Origin: Streptococcus sanguinis | Lineage (GTDB): Bacteria; Bacillota; Bacilli; Lactobacillales; Streptococcaceae | Direction: 5' to 3' | DNA length: 64,000 nt | Assembly: GCF_900475275.1 (NCBI RefSeq) | Contig: NZ_LS483364.1 | Span: 1,488,001 to 1,552,000, forward strand | Shown: piece after piece, positions 28,631-39,187 of the stretch | How the letters are laid out: each line of letters begins with the position of its first letter | Position numbering within the stretch: the stretch's first letter is position 1 | Made by a program: the position numbers and the translations under genes | The notes under the pieces: model-generated | Database searches by the model: none | What the model saw: only the letters and a program-made list of their open reading frames with translations | Told to the model about the DNA's origin: nothing

Positions 28631-28662
28631 TAAAAATTCCCTCTATTGTCTGCAATAGAGGG
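28631..28662 (-). terminator. Intrinsic terminator at the end of the aSec operon
   Basis: CCCTCTATTG (28639-28648) pairs with CAATAGAGGG (28653-28662); the minus strand then reads AATTTTTA. It lies 45 bp past asp5. Confidence 0.88.
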
Positions 28663-28706
28663 TCTTTCTTATTTAGCAGTCGTTTGAGTAACTTCCTAAA
28701 CAGATA

Positions 28707-28928
28707 CTAGATGTATTGAATCATAAAGAAAATCATGAGCACAATCAAGGCAAGGCTTGCTAAAAGAACTAGAATTTTCTTTGCGAGGTGGGTTTCCCAG
28801 TAGCCTGACTTGCCAATCGATGTATTAGTTTCTCTATAAAATTGCTGGTTTTCTCTAGGAAGCAGACTAACCAGCAAAATCAAGATAAGGGCTACTACAA
28901 TGGTAAATGTAATCAATATTGTTTGCAT
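28707..28928 (-). CDS. asp5: Accessory Sec system protein Asp5 (SecG-like)
   Basis: 73 residues, two hydrophobic segments (about 4-24 and 50-72) joined by a polar loop, the topology of SecG. In S. gordonii Asp5 is a membrane component needed for export of the glycosylated adhesin, probably stimulating SecA2/SecY2. It is the last gene of the aSec operon, one base after asp4. Confidence 0.9.
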   Translation of the reverse strand: MQTILITFTIVVALILILLVSLLPRENQQFYRETNTSIGKSGYWETHLAKKILVLLASLALIVLMIFFMIQYI

Positions 28929-28929
28929 T

Positions 28930-29112
28930 TTATTTCCTCAAGGCTCCAATCAATGTAAAAATCAAGCCAATCAAGATCATCAAGCCCAAGGCGATGACAA
29001 AGGCCTTGTTGAGATTTTCTCCCAAGCTGGCCTTTTCTTTCTTGGGCTTGGCTTGCTTGAGCTCATCTAACCGCCCCTCAATATCCTTATGAAATAAATC
29101 TTTTTTAGCCAT
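28930..29112 (-). CDS. asp4: Accessory Sec system protein Asp4 (SecE-like)
   Basis: 60 residues: a basic, helical cytoplasmic half with KEKASLGENLNKAF followed by one C-terminal span, the layout of SecE. Asp4 is required for adhesin export in S. gordonii and probably clamps SecY2. It overlaps gtfB by 8 bp. Confidence 0.9.
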   Translation of the reverse strand: MAKKDLFHKDIEGRLDELKQAKPKKEKASLGENLNKAFVIALGLMILIGLIFTLIGALRK

Positions 29113-30457
29113 CCTGACCTCCTAATAAAGGTTGGAGAGTCTCCTGATAAAGACTGACGGGTACATCGTTGGCATGCCGACCTTGAGCTTGCAAGGCTGA
29201 CCGCATCTGCTCAACACCAGATAAGGCTTCTTCCAAAGTTGATGCCAGTTGAGCTGGCTGGCTGCTGTCGAAAATATGCTGTTGGGCAATGTAGTGACTG
29301 TCATGCAGGGTCTGCTCAAAGCCTAGAATCAAGAGATTGTTCTCAAAAGCCTTGCGCACTGCCTGCAGGACCTGACCGCCGTGATTGATATCCAGATAAA
29401 TGTCTGATTCCAAGTAGAGCTGCTCAATCTGCTTGAGACTGGCATTTTGATAAAGGACGACATTCTTATAGGACAGCATAGATAAGAGCTTAGGCGACAT
29501 TTCCGTAAGGGCAGCAATGCGAAATACTAGCTGCGGCAGGGACTGAACCAAGGTCTCTAAGCCTTCAATCTGATCCGAATGGGTCAAGATTAAGGCATCT
29601 TTTCGTAGGTAGTTGTCCCGCTTGAAGTCATAATGATAGCCCAGATGCAGGAACTTCTGCTGCTGGTCAGTCGCTGCCAGACTCTTGGCCTTTTCATAAG
29701 TTGCTAAATCTGGAATGACAATGGTCTGCGCCCGCAGCTGACTATTTTCTAGAATCAGCTGCATATTGCCCGGAAGCTCGTCATACAGAGGTTCCTGCCA
29801 GAAAAGAATATCCTGCCCAGCTCGGCCTGTCAAGCTGTGGGAAACCAGGAAAGAATAAGCCAGCGAATTAAAGAGAATGTGATCCAAGTCCAAGTCTAAC
29901 CGCTCCAAAAAGAAACGGATAAAATCCACTCGGCTTTTAAAAATTCGCAAGGGCTCTTGGTCCAGAGTCAGGATGATGTCACCGGTGGCGTGATTTTCCA
30001 CGATACGCTCCTGACCATCAGTGCTGTAATAGGTTGTGTTGAAAGCTTCCTGTCCTGATTTATAGGCTGTTTTCGCAAAGCAGCGGCCTTGCTTATTATA
30101 GCGCTCACTCAGTCGTAGCTGGCCTTTTTTATCCAGCCAGTCCACCTGTTTGACCAGCCGGCCCTTGGCTTGACTGGCATAATGAATCCGTGCCCTTTCT
30201 TCTCCCATGTCACTGACACGCGCCGCCTGGTGGTCGCCTGTGATTTCCCAGAAAGGCGGCACTGGTACTTGATTGAAAAAGAGCGGGTGGTCTACTCCCT
30301 CTTCATCCCCTAAAAAATAAGTATAGGGGGAGATCATGTCGTCCGGCAGAAAGCCATTGGCCTCAATGGCAATGGTCGGACAGTTATAGCCAGCTGCAAG
30401 GAGGGAATCATGCAGATCCTGGGTTTCCTGATTGTAATAATCAAAGAGCTGAATCAT
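29105..30457 (-). CDS. gtfB: GtfB, chaperone subunit of the SRR O-GlcNAc transferase
   Basis: 450 residues. GtfB pairs with GtfA; together they add the first N-acetylglucosamine to serine and threonine residues of the adhesin in the cytoplasm. GtfB has a GT-B-like fold and acts as substrate-binding partner. The C-terminal part (LTHSDQIEGLETLVQSLPQ, later YLDINHGG) is related to regions found twice in Gly. It overlaps gtfA by 17 bp and asp4 by 8 bp. Confidence 0.93.
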   Translation of the reverse strand: MIQLFDYYNQETQDLHDSLLAAGYNCPTIAIEANGFLPDDMISPYTYFLGDEEGVDHPLFFNQVPVPPFWEITGDHQAARVSDMGEERARIHYASQAKGRLVKQVDWLDKKGQLRLSERYNKQGRCFAKTAYKSGQEAFNTTYYSTDGQERIVENHATGDIILTLDQEPLRIFKSRVDFIRFFLERLDLDLDHILFNSLAYSFLVSHSLTGRAGQDILFWQEPLYDELPGNMQLILENSQLRAQTIVIPDLATYEKAKSLAATDQQQKFLHLGYHYDFKRDNYLRKDALILTHSDQIEGLETLVQSLPQLVFRIAALTEMSPKLLSMLSYKNVVLYQNASLKQIEQLYLESDIYLDINHGGQVLQAVRKAFENNLLILGFEQTLHDSHYIAQQHIFDSSQPAQLASTLEEALSGVEQMRSALQAQGRHANDVPVSLYQETLQPLLGGQDG

Positions 30458-31961
30458 CTTTGACCTCCTTTAAAAGCTGGGACCAAGCCGCTTCAACCCG
30501 GCTGGTCAAATAATTCTCGGCCACTTGATAAGAGTGTTGGCTCATCTCCTGCTGGCGTCCTTGACTAAAGAGAGCTATTATTTTCTCCACAAAAGCAGCA
30601 ATAATCTGATCCTCGACCTGATTGGAACTGACCGGCAGCAGATAGCCATTTTTACCATCATCGATAAAAGTCTGATTGCCATAGCGGACATCAAAGCCGA
30701 TGAGAGGCAGACCTGATCCGACTGCTTCCATAAGCGTCAAACCAAAGCCTTCACTGGTTGAAGCTGTCAGATAAAGCTCATAGCCTGCATAAATCTGACT
30801 TAAATCTGCATGCCCTTTGAGCCGAATGTAGTCCTGAGCTCCTGCTTCCTCAATCCTGCGGCGCAGCTTCTCCTCTTCGCCCCCCTTACCGTAAATATCC
30901 AGAGTCAGCTCAGGCAGCTGGGCATGGGCTTGGACAGTAGCTGCCACTAGCCAATCGATATGCTTTTCCGTAGCAAGACGCGAAGCCGTGATCATGGAGT
31001 AAGGCTTGCGAGGATCTTTAGGATAAGTCAGCTGGTCCAGACTCCCCACCGGTATGGTGACAATTTTGGGCTGCTTGTTCGAGTAATGCTGGAACTGCTG
31101 CTCTAGAATCGTTTTCTGAGCCTCTGTTGCCACGATGAAAAAGTCCACCTTGTCTGCATTGGTAAACTGGTAGTCATAGAAATTGTTCCAGAGAATGTAG
31201 TCGTCACTGCTGGCATTTTCACTAAAATGCTCCGCATGGACCACTACTCCTAGCTTAGCCTTCTGGCTCTCCTCAAAGACAACCTGACCAATCCCTGTCT
31301 CCCTATCCAAGATGACCACATCATCTGACTGCAACTGCAAACACTGAAGAAAATAACGGACCAGCTCAGCCTTGGAATAGAAAATCCGATCTGGAAAGCG
31401 ATAGAGCTCTTCCTGACCATCCTCTATCAGCATGTCATAGGCCACACTGCCGTCTTCATGGTAGAAACGGCGCTGGTAGAGGGTGGCAGATTCATTGTGG
31501 GGTGCGAAGTATTCACTGGCATAGCGGGCATAGGAGAAATAATCCTTGCGAATCAATCTCCCCCGCGAGACATACTCTACATGCTCCACAAAGTCCTGGT
31601 CTTCCTGCCGCAGATAGCAAGTGATAAACTGATCATCCTGCGGATAGAAATAACGGACAATCTTGCCCTCTCTCTCCGAGCGCTCTGGCTGACCTGCGAC
31701 TTGAGCCAGCACCTGGTCTAGCGTCACTGTCGTCGGTGCAATATTGATATCGGTAAAGTAATTATAAAGCCAGATAACTTCCTCATCCAGAAAACCGATA
31801 TTTTCCGTCAGATGCTGGATATTATCCGCTAAAATCATATCCATAAAGATAAACTTAGCCGGCTGCTGGATTCTGCGCAGAAGCTGGGCCCGATAAGCTT
31901 GGGCGTATTCTACACCGCTGCTGGCCCAGCCGATGCCTAAGTTGATGTTATATACTGTCAT
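30441..31961 (-). CDS. gtfA: GtfA, catalytic O-GlcNAc transferase of the SRR adhesin
   Basis: 506-residue retaining GT4-type enzyme that transfers GlcNAc from UDP-GlcNAc to the adhesin. It shows the N-terminal NINLGIGWASSGVEYAQ, a GtfA-specific beta-meander insertion domain in the first half, and the EX7E motif EGFGLTLMEAVG in the C-terminal domain. Start is 12 bp downstream of secA2. Confidence 0.95.
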   Translation of the reverse strand: MTVYNINLGIGWASSGVEYAQAYRAQLLRRIQQPAKFIFMDMILADNIQHLTENIGFLDEEVIWLYNYFTDINIAPTTVTLDQVLAQVAGQPERSEREGKIVRYFYPQDDQFITCYLRQEDQDFVEHVEYVSRGRLIRKDYFSYARYASEYFAPHNESATLYQRRFYHEDGSVAYDMLIEDGQEELYRFPDRIFYSKAELVRYFLQCLQLQSDDVVILDRETGIGQVVFEESQKAKLGVVVHAEHFSENASSDDYILWNNFYDYQFTNADKVDFFIVATEAQKTILEQQFQHYSNKQPKIVTIPVGSLDQLTYPKDPRKPYSMITASRLATEKHIDWLVAATVQAHAQLPELTLDIYGKGGEEEKLRRRIEEAGAQDYIRLKGHADLSQIYAGYELYLTASTSEGFGLTLMEAVGSGLPLIGFDVRYGNQTFIDDGKNGYLLPVSSNQVEDQIIAAFVEKIIALFSQGRQQEMSQHSYQVAENYLTSRVEAAWSQLLKEVKDDSAL

Positions 31962-31973
31962 ATTCTCCTCGTC

Positions 31974-34355
31974 TTACGGGAAGTACATGATGACTTCTCC
32001 TTTAGGGTTGAGTGCCAATTCACTCATCAAAAGATTCTTGACAATCTGCTGCTTCATGCGCTCCTTCATATATTCAAAGCCATCGTAAGCCTCTTGATAA
32101 TATTCTACCAGAGGATTTTTCATAGAGAAATGCTGACCGCTCAAGGCTGTCTTGAGCTGCTGCAGATAGTCCACCTGCTCGACCCAGTTCTCATCAATAG
32201 CCTTGAGAACTGAGACCCGTTGAAAATGGGTAAAGAGCTTGTCAGACTTGAGATAGGCTTTCTTTGCCTGCAATTCCTGCTCGGCAATATCCTGCAAGAG
32301 CTCTGCAATTTTCTCCGGCGAATAAATATCGAAATCATAAGGAATACGCTCAGCATGATAGCTGAAATGGTCTAAGATAAAGCGATAGAGGTCAGCCCGT
32401 GTCTCATAGGACTGCTCATAGGCTGCCTGATGAATAACCTGACTGAGGACACGGCTGATTTCTTCATCAATCCGCTCTTCAGATTGAATCAGGCGATTGC
32501 GCTCAGCATAGGTAATCTCCCGCTGAATCTTCATACACTGGGCATATTCCAGCGTCATTCGACGGGACATCTTGGCGCTGCTTTCGCTGGCTCTCTGGGC
32601 CTTAGCCACTAAGCGTCTGAAACGGCGCTGTCCCAGCTGGACTGGATGCTGCTCAACCTCTTCGGTTGAGTAGTCCTTGTAGAACTTCTTGAGCCAGTCT
32701 GGTCCCCACTTCCTGAGCAGGTCATCCTCTAGCGAGATGAAGAACTTACTAATTCCCGGATCACCTTGGCGGCCAGAACGGCCACGAATCTGTAGGTCAA
32801 TCCGCTGGTTCTCCATCCGCTCCGTACCAATCACCACGAGACCACCCAAATCTGCGACACCCAGTCCCAGCTTTATATCCGTACCTCGGCCGGCCATGGA
32901 TGTAGCCACCGTCACCGCACCTTTCTGCCCAGACTCAGCGATGATTTGCGCCTCACGCGCCGCATTGTTGGCATTGAGCAGATTGTGGGCGATGCCTTCT
33001 CTCAGCAGTAGGGAAGAGTAAATCTCTGACATTTCCACTGAGCCGGTAAAAATCAAGAGCGGATTGCCTTGGGCATGGTAGTGCTTGACCTCGTCTAGTG
33101 AAGCAAAGACTTTTTCTGGCAGGGTCTGATAAAGTTGGTCTGGCAAATCCAGTCGAATCACTGGCTGGTTGGTCGGGATCTTGATGACAGACATGGAGTA
33201 AGTCTCCATAAACTCGCTCTCCACCACCTTGCCGGTCCCAGTCATACCAGAGATTTTCCGGAAGAGCCGGAAGAGATTCTGATAGGTGATGGATGCCATG
33301 GCCCGCGTTTCCTCCGTCAGCTTGACATGCTCCTTGGCCTCAATAGCCTGGTGCTGCCCTCCCTGAAGCCGGGTCATTTCCAGCAGACGGCCGGTTGCGC
33401 GGTCCAGAAGTACAACTTCTGCTTCTTTGTCACCCTGGCGGACAACATAGTCCTTATCCTTCTTGTAGAGCTTGTGGGCCCGCAAGGCTAGATTGAGGTG
33501 GCGGACCAACTCTTGATTTTCCTTGGAAAAAAGATGCTCCAAATCAAGAAAAGACTCTGCCGCTAAAATACCTTTCGATGTCAGCCAGACTTCATTCTTC
33601 TCGTCATCGTAGTGGTAGTCCTCGTCTTCTTTCAAAGTCGTAATGAAAGTATCCATGATACTATAGAAGTTTGACTGAACCCGAGGAGCACCAGAGATAA
33701 CCAAAGGCACCTGAGCACTGTCCAAGAGGATGGAGTCAATCTCGTCTATGATGACATAGTTGAAAGGGCTAAGGTATTGGCTATCCTTATTCTCTGCTAG
33801 ATTTTCAATCAGATAGTCAAAGCCCAAGGCGCTATTAGTCGTATAGACAATATCCGCTTGGTAAATCAGCCGCTTCTGCTTGGGCGTCAAATTTCCAGAC
33901 TCATTAGCTACCACCGCTGCCTCAATAGTCAACCCAAGAAAACGATAGACCTGCCCCATTTCTTGAGCATCCCGCAGAGCCAGATAGGTATTGGTGGTCA
34001 CCAGCATAGCTCCTTGTCCAGACAGGGCATTGAGATAGAGCGGCATGGTAGCCGTCAGAGTCTTGCCCTCTCCCGTAGCCATCTCAGCGACATTGCCTTC
34101 ATGGAGAACAATCGCCCCCATGACCTGAACATCGTAGGGGAACATGCCCAGCACCCGCTTGTCCGCTTCCCGCACCACAGCATAAGCCTCCGGCAGCAGG
34201 TCGTCTAAAGTCTCACCTGCGGTCAGTCTCTCCTTAAATTCCTGTGTTTTCTTTCGCAGATCAGCGTCTGACAAGCCAGCCATTTCTGACTCAAAGCTCT
34301 TGACTTTGGCTAAGATTTTCTTTAAGCGCTGAATTTGAAAATGATTTTTAATCAT
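31974..34355 (-). CDS. secA2: Accessory Sec ATPase SecA2
   Basis: 793-residue motor that drives the glycosylated adhesin through SecY2. It has Walker [47 protein letters not shown] and [11 protein letters not shown]. It lacks the long C-terminal zinc-binding tail of housekeeping SecA, as expected for SecA2. It overlaps asp3 by 8 bp. SecA2 cooperates with Asp1-3, which deliver the preprotein. Confidence 0.96.
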   Translation of the reverse strand: MIKNHFQIQRLKKILAKVKSFESEMAGLSDADLRKKTQEFKERLTAGETLDDLLPEAYAVVREADKRVLGMFPYDVQVMGAIVLHEGNVAEMATGEGKTLTATMPLYLNALSGQGAMLVTTNTYLALRDAQEMGQVYRFLGLTIEAAVVANESGNLTPKQKRLIYQADIVYTTNSALGFDYLIENLAENKDSQYLSPFNYVIIDEIDSILLDSAQVPLVISGAPRVQSNFYSIMDTFITTLKEDEDYHYDDEKNEVWLTSKGILAAESFLDLEHLFSKENQELVRHLNLALRAHKLYKKDKDYVVRQGDKEAEVVLLDRATGRLLEMTRLQGGQHQAIEAKEHVKLTEETRAMASITYQNLFRLFRKISGMTGTGKVVESEFMETYSMSVIKIPTNQPVIRLDLPDQLYQTLPEKVFASLDEVKHYHAQGNPLLIFTGSVEMSEIYSSLLLREGIAHNLLNANNAAREAQIIAESGQKGAVTVATSMAGRGTDIKLGLGVADLGGLVVIGTERMENQRIDLQIRGRSGRQGDPGISKFFISLEDDLLRKWGPDWLKKFYKDYSTEEVEQHPVQLGQRRFRRLVAKAQRASESSAKMSRRMTLEYAQCMKIQREITYAERNRLIQSEERIDEEISRVLSQVIHQAAYEQSYETRADLYRFILDHFSYHAERIPYDFDIYSPEKIAELLQDIAEQELQAKKAYLKSDKLFTHFQRVSVLKAIDENWVEQVDYLQQLKTALSGQHFSMKNPLVEYYQEAYDGFEYMKERMKQQIVKNLLMSELALNPKGEVIMYFP

Positions 34356-34827
34356 CAGACTCCTCTATGATTCGGTCAATGTCTAGGCAATGAAACTCTA
34401 AGGACTCAACTCCTGCACTCAGCAGCTGAACCTTATAGCTATAGGCTTCGTTTGGGTAGGTAAAGATCATACTCTCCGAGCGCTCCACTTGATTGCTGAT
34501 TTCTTTCTCATAACGGTCAAAGAAGATGATTTTCAGAAAGACGCTGGATTCAGGATAGGTGGTCATATCTCTAGACAGGCAATAGCGAGCTCCCTTTTTG
34601 AGCAAGGGGAGAGCAGGCACCTGCCGGTCTCGCTGATAGTTCCATTTGGAAGACCATTCATGGATGGTCTGGCCGGAGGACATCAGTTTATTTTCAAAAA
34701 ATACATGTGAAGGGGAATGAATGATAAGGGTAGTTCCATAGAGATAGGTAAAGTCAGTCATTTTACCAGCTGCCGAAACCCCTCTCAGCTCTCCCCAGTA
34801 AATGCCCTTTCTTTTTTGAATGTTCAT
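34348..34827 (-). CDS. asp3: Accessory Sec system protein Asp3
   Basis: 159 residues. The ATG at 34825-34827 ([13 protein letters not shown]), preceded by GGGAGAAAG, is chosen over an upstream start that would add 18 residues inside asp2. Asp3 is the beta-rich scaffold that holds Asp1 and Asp2 in the Asp1/2/3 complex, binds the adhesin and links it to SecA2. It overlaps asp2 by 4 bp and secA2 by 8 bp. Confidence 0.93.
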   Translation of the reverse strand: MNIQKRKGIYWGELRGVSAAGKMTDFTYLYGTTLIIHSPSHVFFENKLMSSGQTIHEWSSKWNYQRDRQVPALPLLKKGARYCLSRDMTTYPESSVFLKIIFFDRYEKEISNQVERSESMIFTYPNEAYSYKVQLLSAGVESLEFHCLDIDRIIEESDD

Positions 34828-36353
34828 TTCTTTCTCCCAAATTCCTTTTCCAATATCATTCGATAGTAATTCATAAACCAAGACACAGACACAGCTAAGT
34901 CATCATTATGGCGTCCAGGGACACCTCTGCTAATCAGTTTGGCCTCAGTCAGATGAAGAGCCGCTACTAGGTCCTCATAGGCCGTCGGATCATAGTCTTC
35001 TTCTTTCATATAGGCGATACCAAAGGTCGTCCGGCTGAAATCAGCCTTCTCAAACTTACGCCAGTAGCGTTGATTCAACTCCTCTACATGTTCCTGATCT
35101 TTGCCCCCCGTGTGACGGTGAAGGACATCTAGAGCCGTCGGAAAGACCTCGGGCAGGCGTAAACGACCACGCTGAGCAATGGTTCCTAGATTTCCCAAGG
35201 GCTTGGACAAAACGATAGCCCGCGGACGAAACTCCGATCCGTAATAAACCGCACCGTAGGTCCCCATTGACATACCCGACAGGATTAGATCCCGCTCGGT
35301 AAAGCCCAGAAAGTCCAAATGCTCTTGGATAATCTTATGAATACTGCTCTCCAGCTCCTGGCTGCCCAGATAGAACATACCGCCATCCACGCGCGGATCA
35401 GAAAACAAGAGAAAAGGACAGCCCAGACTCCGCATCATTCCGAAGCCCTCGAAGCCTTCCGCCCGACGGTAACCAGAAAAATAAACAGCCAAAGGCGGCT
35501 TCAAATCTCCCGGATAAAAGAAGTAATTAATCTCCTGACGGTGGCTATCGCGAAAAATCTTCCCACCCAGAACATACTTACCAAACTCATAGCGGGTCAG
35601 GCGCTGATGCAGAGCACCGACCTGAATCCGTCCCTCACCTCTAGCCTCCAGACTGACGCCCAGATAGGAAGTAAAATCATTGTCCAGGACCATGGATTCC
35701 CGCATGTCCTCTTCTGTGAAAATAGTCTCGCGAGCAATGTCAGCAGTCGAGCCTTCTTGGATATTATAGAGGCGCAGCCGCAGCTCACAGCTGCCTGACT
35801 TTTCATACTCAAGCCAGAGTTCAACTGGATTGAACTTGTTGGCTATAATATTATATTTCCAAGATAGGATTGGCTGAAAGTCCTGACCAAAGTCACCTTC
35901 CAGCTCTAGATTTTCATAGCCATTGTAGCAAATCTTGCCCCAAAATCCAGGGCTGACCACCATATCAAGCGGGGTCATCTTATCCCCATATTGACCGGAA
36001 AAGAGAGCCTTGGACAGCTTGCGAACCAGGTCAGCTCGATCGCTCATATCCGTTGGCTGAGCGCAGTGACGCTTGAGAAAGTACTCAATATCCGCTTCCT
36101 GGGTTTCCTGTTCCTGATCATAGAAAACCGTATAAGGGATAATCTTGGCCTCAATCATAAACAAATCTGGGATCCGATGCAAATCGTCTACCAGAATCGC
36201 ATCAAACTTGACAATCTTATCCATTTCCATGACCTTTTTGATAGCTAGATTGGAGTTAGGAAAGAAATAATACCAGGCCATATTGTCCGGAATGGAAAGC
36301 TCTTTGCTCCAATCGCTTGAGCCAATCTGTAAGATTTTCAGCTTATTTTGCAT
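34824..36353 (-). CDS. asp2: Accessory Sec system protein Asp2, glycan O-acetyltransferase
   Basis: 509 residues. The ATG at 36351-36353 with GGAGG upstream is chosen. The C-terminal alpha/beta-hydrolase domain has S362 in SGMSMGTYG, E452 (MKEEDYDP) and H482 (GRHNDD), the same numbers as the known S. gordonii triad, which supports the start. Asp2 acetylates GlcNAc on the adhesin and is also needed for export with Asp1 and Asp3. Confidence 0.95.
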   Translation of the reverse strand: MQNKLKILQIGSSDWSKELSIPDNMAWYYFFPNSNLAIKKVMEMDKIVKFDAILVDDLHRIPDLFMIEAKIIPYTVFYDQEQETQEADIEYFLKRHCAQPTDMSDRADLVRKLSKALFSGQYGDKMTPLDMVVSPGFWGKICYNGYENLELEGDFGQDFQPILSWKYNIIANKFNPVELWLEYEKSGSCELRLRLYNIQEGSTADIARETIFTEEDMRESMVLDNDFTSYLGVSLEARGEGRIQVGALHQRLTRYEFGKYVLGGKIFRDSHRQEINYFFYPGDLKPPLAVYFSGYRRAEGFEGFGMMRSLGCPFLLFSDPRVDGGMFYLGSQELESSIHKIIQEHLDFLGFTERDLILSGMSMGTYGAVYYGSEFRPRAIVLSKPLGNLGTIAQRGRLRLPEVFPTALDVLHRHTGGKDQEHVEELNQRYWRKFEKADFSRTTFGIAYMKEEDYDPTAYEDLVAALHLTEAKLISRGVPGRHNDDLAVSVSWFMNYYRMILEKEFGRKK

Positions 36354-37923
36354 TCTCAGCCTCCTTGAGCCACTGTTCCCACCGGCCAATCAGCTCCAGA
36401 CCAGTATTATGATGGATTTTTTCAATGGAATAAATCAGGGCTTGGTTCCAATTTTTCAAACCTTCCAAGTAATAGTCTGCAGCAATCGGAACATCAGAGA
36501 TAGAGTCCAAGATATAGCCATTTTGCAGATGGGTCACATTGTCCGAGCCCACCAGATTGATTTGCGGAATCCCGGCAGAAATCCCAGCAATCTGCGTATA
36601 GAGATTGGGCTGCTCACTCAGGTCGATGATTAACCGTGTATCGTCCAGCTCCTGAATCAAGCTGAGCTCGTCCGTGATATTTTTAATCGTGAAACGGAGG
36701 TCCTGCTCCTGATTTTCCAACAGGGCATTCTCAGCCTGCTCACTGCGCCGGTAGTTCTTGACAAATTCATATTGATTCAGATATTCATCAATGACCTCCT
36801 GCACCTTGGTCTCTACCTTTTGGATTCCTTCCTGCCAGGCATTATAAACTCCGATGGTCAGCTCTGTATCTGGATGCTTGGCCACATAGTGGAGGACCTT
36901 GAAAATAGCGTAGTCATTAAGTATTTCTTCCAGATTAATCTGATAAAAAATCTTGGATTCGCGACGGCGTTGGCTCTTGCCCAGCTGCAAGCGAGTATCA
37001 AAAGGCGACAGGTAATGCACCTTCTGAGCTTGCTGGGGTAAGTAGCGCTGAATGGCCGCCTTAAAGTCCATGCGGTCAGTCAAAACTAGATCTGCCTGCT
37101 GCAAATCCGCCTCCAGAGCCTGCCAATCCACTGTATGATTGCGCTCGTGGAAAAAGCTGAGAATGACTCGAACCTGCTGGGGCAATAAGCGCAAAATAGC
37201 TTGATTGTATAGAGGATGCGCTGCCAGCACAAAGCGGCTGTCTGCTCCTGCATTGCGCTCGATGTAGTGGCCTAATTTCTCCAAGATTAAGTCCGGCATC
37301 CGATCGTACTCCAGCTTATCAAAGTCCAGTAAGTAAGCAGGGTTGACCTCTACCTGGCAGTCGTCAGGCTTGAGATGCTCACGAATCCGCCAGTCACCAT
37401 CCGGCTGCAGGTAGTCCTGATACAGGGGCTGCCCCTCTTCATAGTAGGTGATACTGGAGACAAAGCCTCGATCATCAAAGATATAAAACTTGTCCAGCTG
37501 GTCATTCGTGAAAAACTTGATGAAGCTGATAAAGCCTTCTACTCCAAACTCGACATGGGCATAGAGCTGTCCATGCCTACGGACCATGACTAGAAAGGGT
37601 GTATAGACAAATTCGCAGTCTGGCTCCCAGTCCAGATCCTTGATTTGCAAGACCTGCATTTCTTTAGACTGGATTCCCTGAATCTCATCAAAAACCGAGT
37701 AATAGTCCGTCTCAAAAATATCCTGCCGATGCAAGAGGTAGCGGGCATGCGGCATATAGGCTGGCAAAAGCAGCTGGACGGGCAGATTTTCACTTTGAAA
37801 AATCCGAATCTGATGAATCGAGTCATCAAACTCCAGTCGCTGCATGGAGCGGTACCAAGGGACAATATCCCGGTGCCAAACTCGCTCCTCGCTGCCACTC
37901 CACGAAGGAATAAAGTAATACAT
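36343..37923 (-). CDS. asp1: Accessory Sec system protein Asp1
   Basis: 526 residues, cytosolic. Asp1 has a GT-B-like fold without known transferase activity and binds membranes and the adhesin within the Asp1/2/3 complex. N-terminus MYYFIPSWSGSEERVWH is typical. It starts 8 bp after secY2 and overlaps asp2 by 11 bp. Confidence 0.94.
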   Translation of the reverse strand: MYYFIPSWSGSEERVWHRDIVPWYRSMQRLEFDDSIHQIRIFQSENLPVQLLLPAYMPHARYLLHRQDIFETDYYSVFDEIQGIQSKEMQVLQIKDLDWEPDCEFVYTPFLVMVRRHGQLYAHVEFGVEGFISFIKFFTNDQLDKFYIFDDRGFVSSITYYEEGQPLYQDYLQPDGDWRIREHLKPDDCQVEVNPAYLLDFDKLEYDRMPDLILEKLGHYIERNAGADSRFVLAAHPLYNQAILRLLPQQVRVILSFFHERNHTVDWQALEADLQQADLVLTDRMDFKAAIQRYLPQQAQKVHYLSPFDTRLQLGKSQRRRESKIFYQINLEEILNDYAIFKVLHYVAKHPDTELTIGVYNAWQEGIQKVETKVQEVIDEYLNQYEFVKNYRRSEQAENALLENQEQDLRFTIKNITDELSLIQELDDTRLIIDLSEQPNLYTQIAGISAGIPQINLVGSDNVTHLQNGYILDSISDVPIAADYYLEGLKNWNQALIYSIEKIHHNTGLELIGRWEQWLKEAENAK

Positions 37924-37931
37924 AGTTTCTC

Positions 37932-39155
37932 CTACAACAATGAACGATAACGGTCATTCAGCGTCAAGGCTTCCACCTCGTCCTTAATAGAAAAGACCAT
38001 TCCGATAAAAATCATAAAAATCCCCGGAATCATACTGAGCCGCAGATAGCGAATGTCCAGAAGGAGCACCATCATAGGCAGACCAGCAATCATAATCAGA
38101 TAGAAAGAGCCCACAATAGCAAAATAAGTCACCAAGCCATTGATATAATGTCGCGTTGCTGCTCCGGGATAAACATTTTCAATATACTCTCCACTCTTTT
38201 GCATCCGCTCAGCAATCTGGTCGCCACTGATATTGATAAAGGCGAAGGCCAGTGCCAGGATGAAAATGGTCAGCAGATAAAGGATAAACCAAGCCGGACT
38301 TCCCATAGACAGCGCCTCTATCCATTGCTCAATCAGCTGATTGTCCGGCTGGAGAAAGTGGATAATCAAAAGGAAGTACTGGGGAATGCTGACCAAGGTC
38401 ATGGCATACATGATGGGCATGCCGCCAGCAGGATTGAGACGAATATCCAGATAAGAGTATTTCTTGAAACGGTTATGGATATTGATCTTATTGACTGGAA
38501 TTCGGTACTTGGACCGCTCAACTGTAACAGCCAGATAGAGAAAGACTAGGCTGAAAACCAGCAGCAAGCCCAGCCAAAGAGATGAAATCTTCAGCTCCTG
38601 AATGGAAAGCCAGATGTCCTGCGGAATGTAGGCAATCATGCTGGCCATGACAATCATGATGGAGCCGCCAAGTCCCATAGCAGCATTCAAATCGGTAAGC
38701 CAGATGAGAAAGTAAGTCCCAGCCATCAAGACCAAGGTATCTAAGACGATAATCGTAGTCATATCCACCCCACCTGCTTCTTGCAGTGGCAGGTTTAGGA
38801 CCAGTGCCACGGACTGAATCAAGGCAATGACCAAGGTCAGTAGCATCCGCCGCCTTTCCTGCACTTCCAGAGGGAGCTTACTCAAGCCTAGGCGCTTGGA
38901 CACAGCAAACATCTGCCAGATCAGCATAGAGGACATCCAAGGAGACAAGCCGACAGAAAAGAGCGACATACTGCGCAGATTCCCCCCCATCAGGGCTGTC
39001 GCATAGTTCAAGGTCGTAGAGGTTCCGTCCATGGCAGCTGCCTTACTCATATCGACGAAAGGCAGGGTCAGCTTGGTTCCCAAGACATAGATAAATAAGA
39101 AAAATAAGGTCCACAGAAACTTCTTGATAATGACTGGTTTAAAAAATGACTTCAC
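37932..39155 (-). CDS. secY2: Accessory Sec translocon SecY2
   Basis: 407-residue channel with about ten hydrophobic spans, more divergent than housekeeping SecY. It shows the early plug-side loop after [11 protein letters not shown], then [18 protein letters not shown], and the late [11 protein letters not shown] loop. It forms the dedicated pore for the adhesin with Asp4 and Asp5. It is 32 bp downstream of nss. Confidence 0.95.
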   Translation of the reverse strand: MKSFFKPVIIKKFLWTLFFLFIYVLGTKLTLPFVDMSKAAAMDGTSTTLNYATALMGGNLRSMSLFSVGLSPWMSSMLIWQMFAVSKRLGLSKLPLEVQERRRMLLTLVIALIQSVALVLNLPLQEAGGVDMTTIIVLDTLVLMAGTYFLIWLTDLNAAMGLGGSIMIVMASMIAYIPQDIWLSIQELKISSLWLGLLLVFSLVFLYLAVTVERSKYRIPVNKINIHNRFKKYSYLDIRLNPAGGMPIMYAMTLVSIPQYFLLIIHFLQPDNQLIEQWIEALSMGSPAWFILYLLTIFILALAFAFINISGDQIAERMQKSGEYIENVYPGAATRHYINGLVTYFAIVGSFYLIMIAGLPMMVLLLDIRYLRLSMIPGIFMIFIGMVFSIKDEVEALTLNDRYRSLL

Positions 39156-39187
39156 ACTGACTCCTCATGACGATGGCTGAAAAAGCT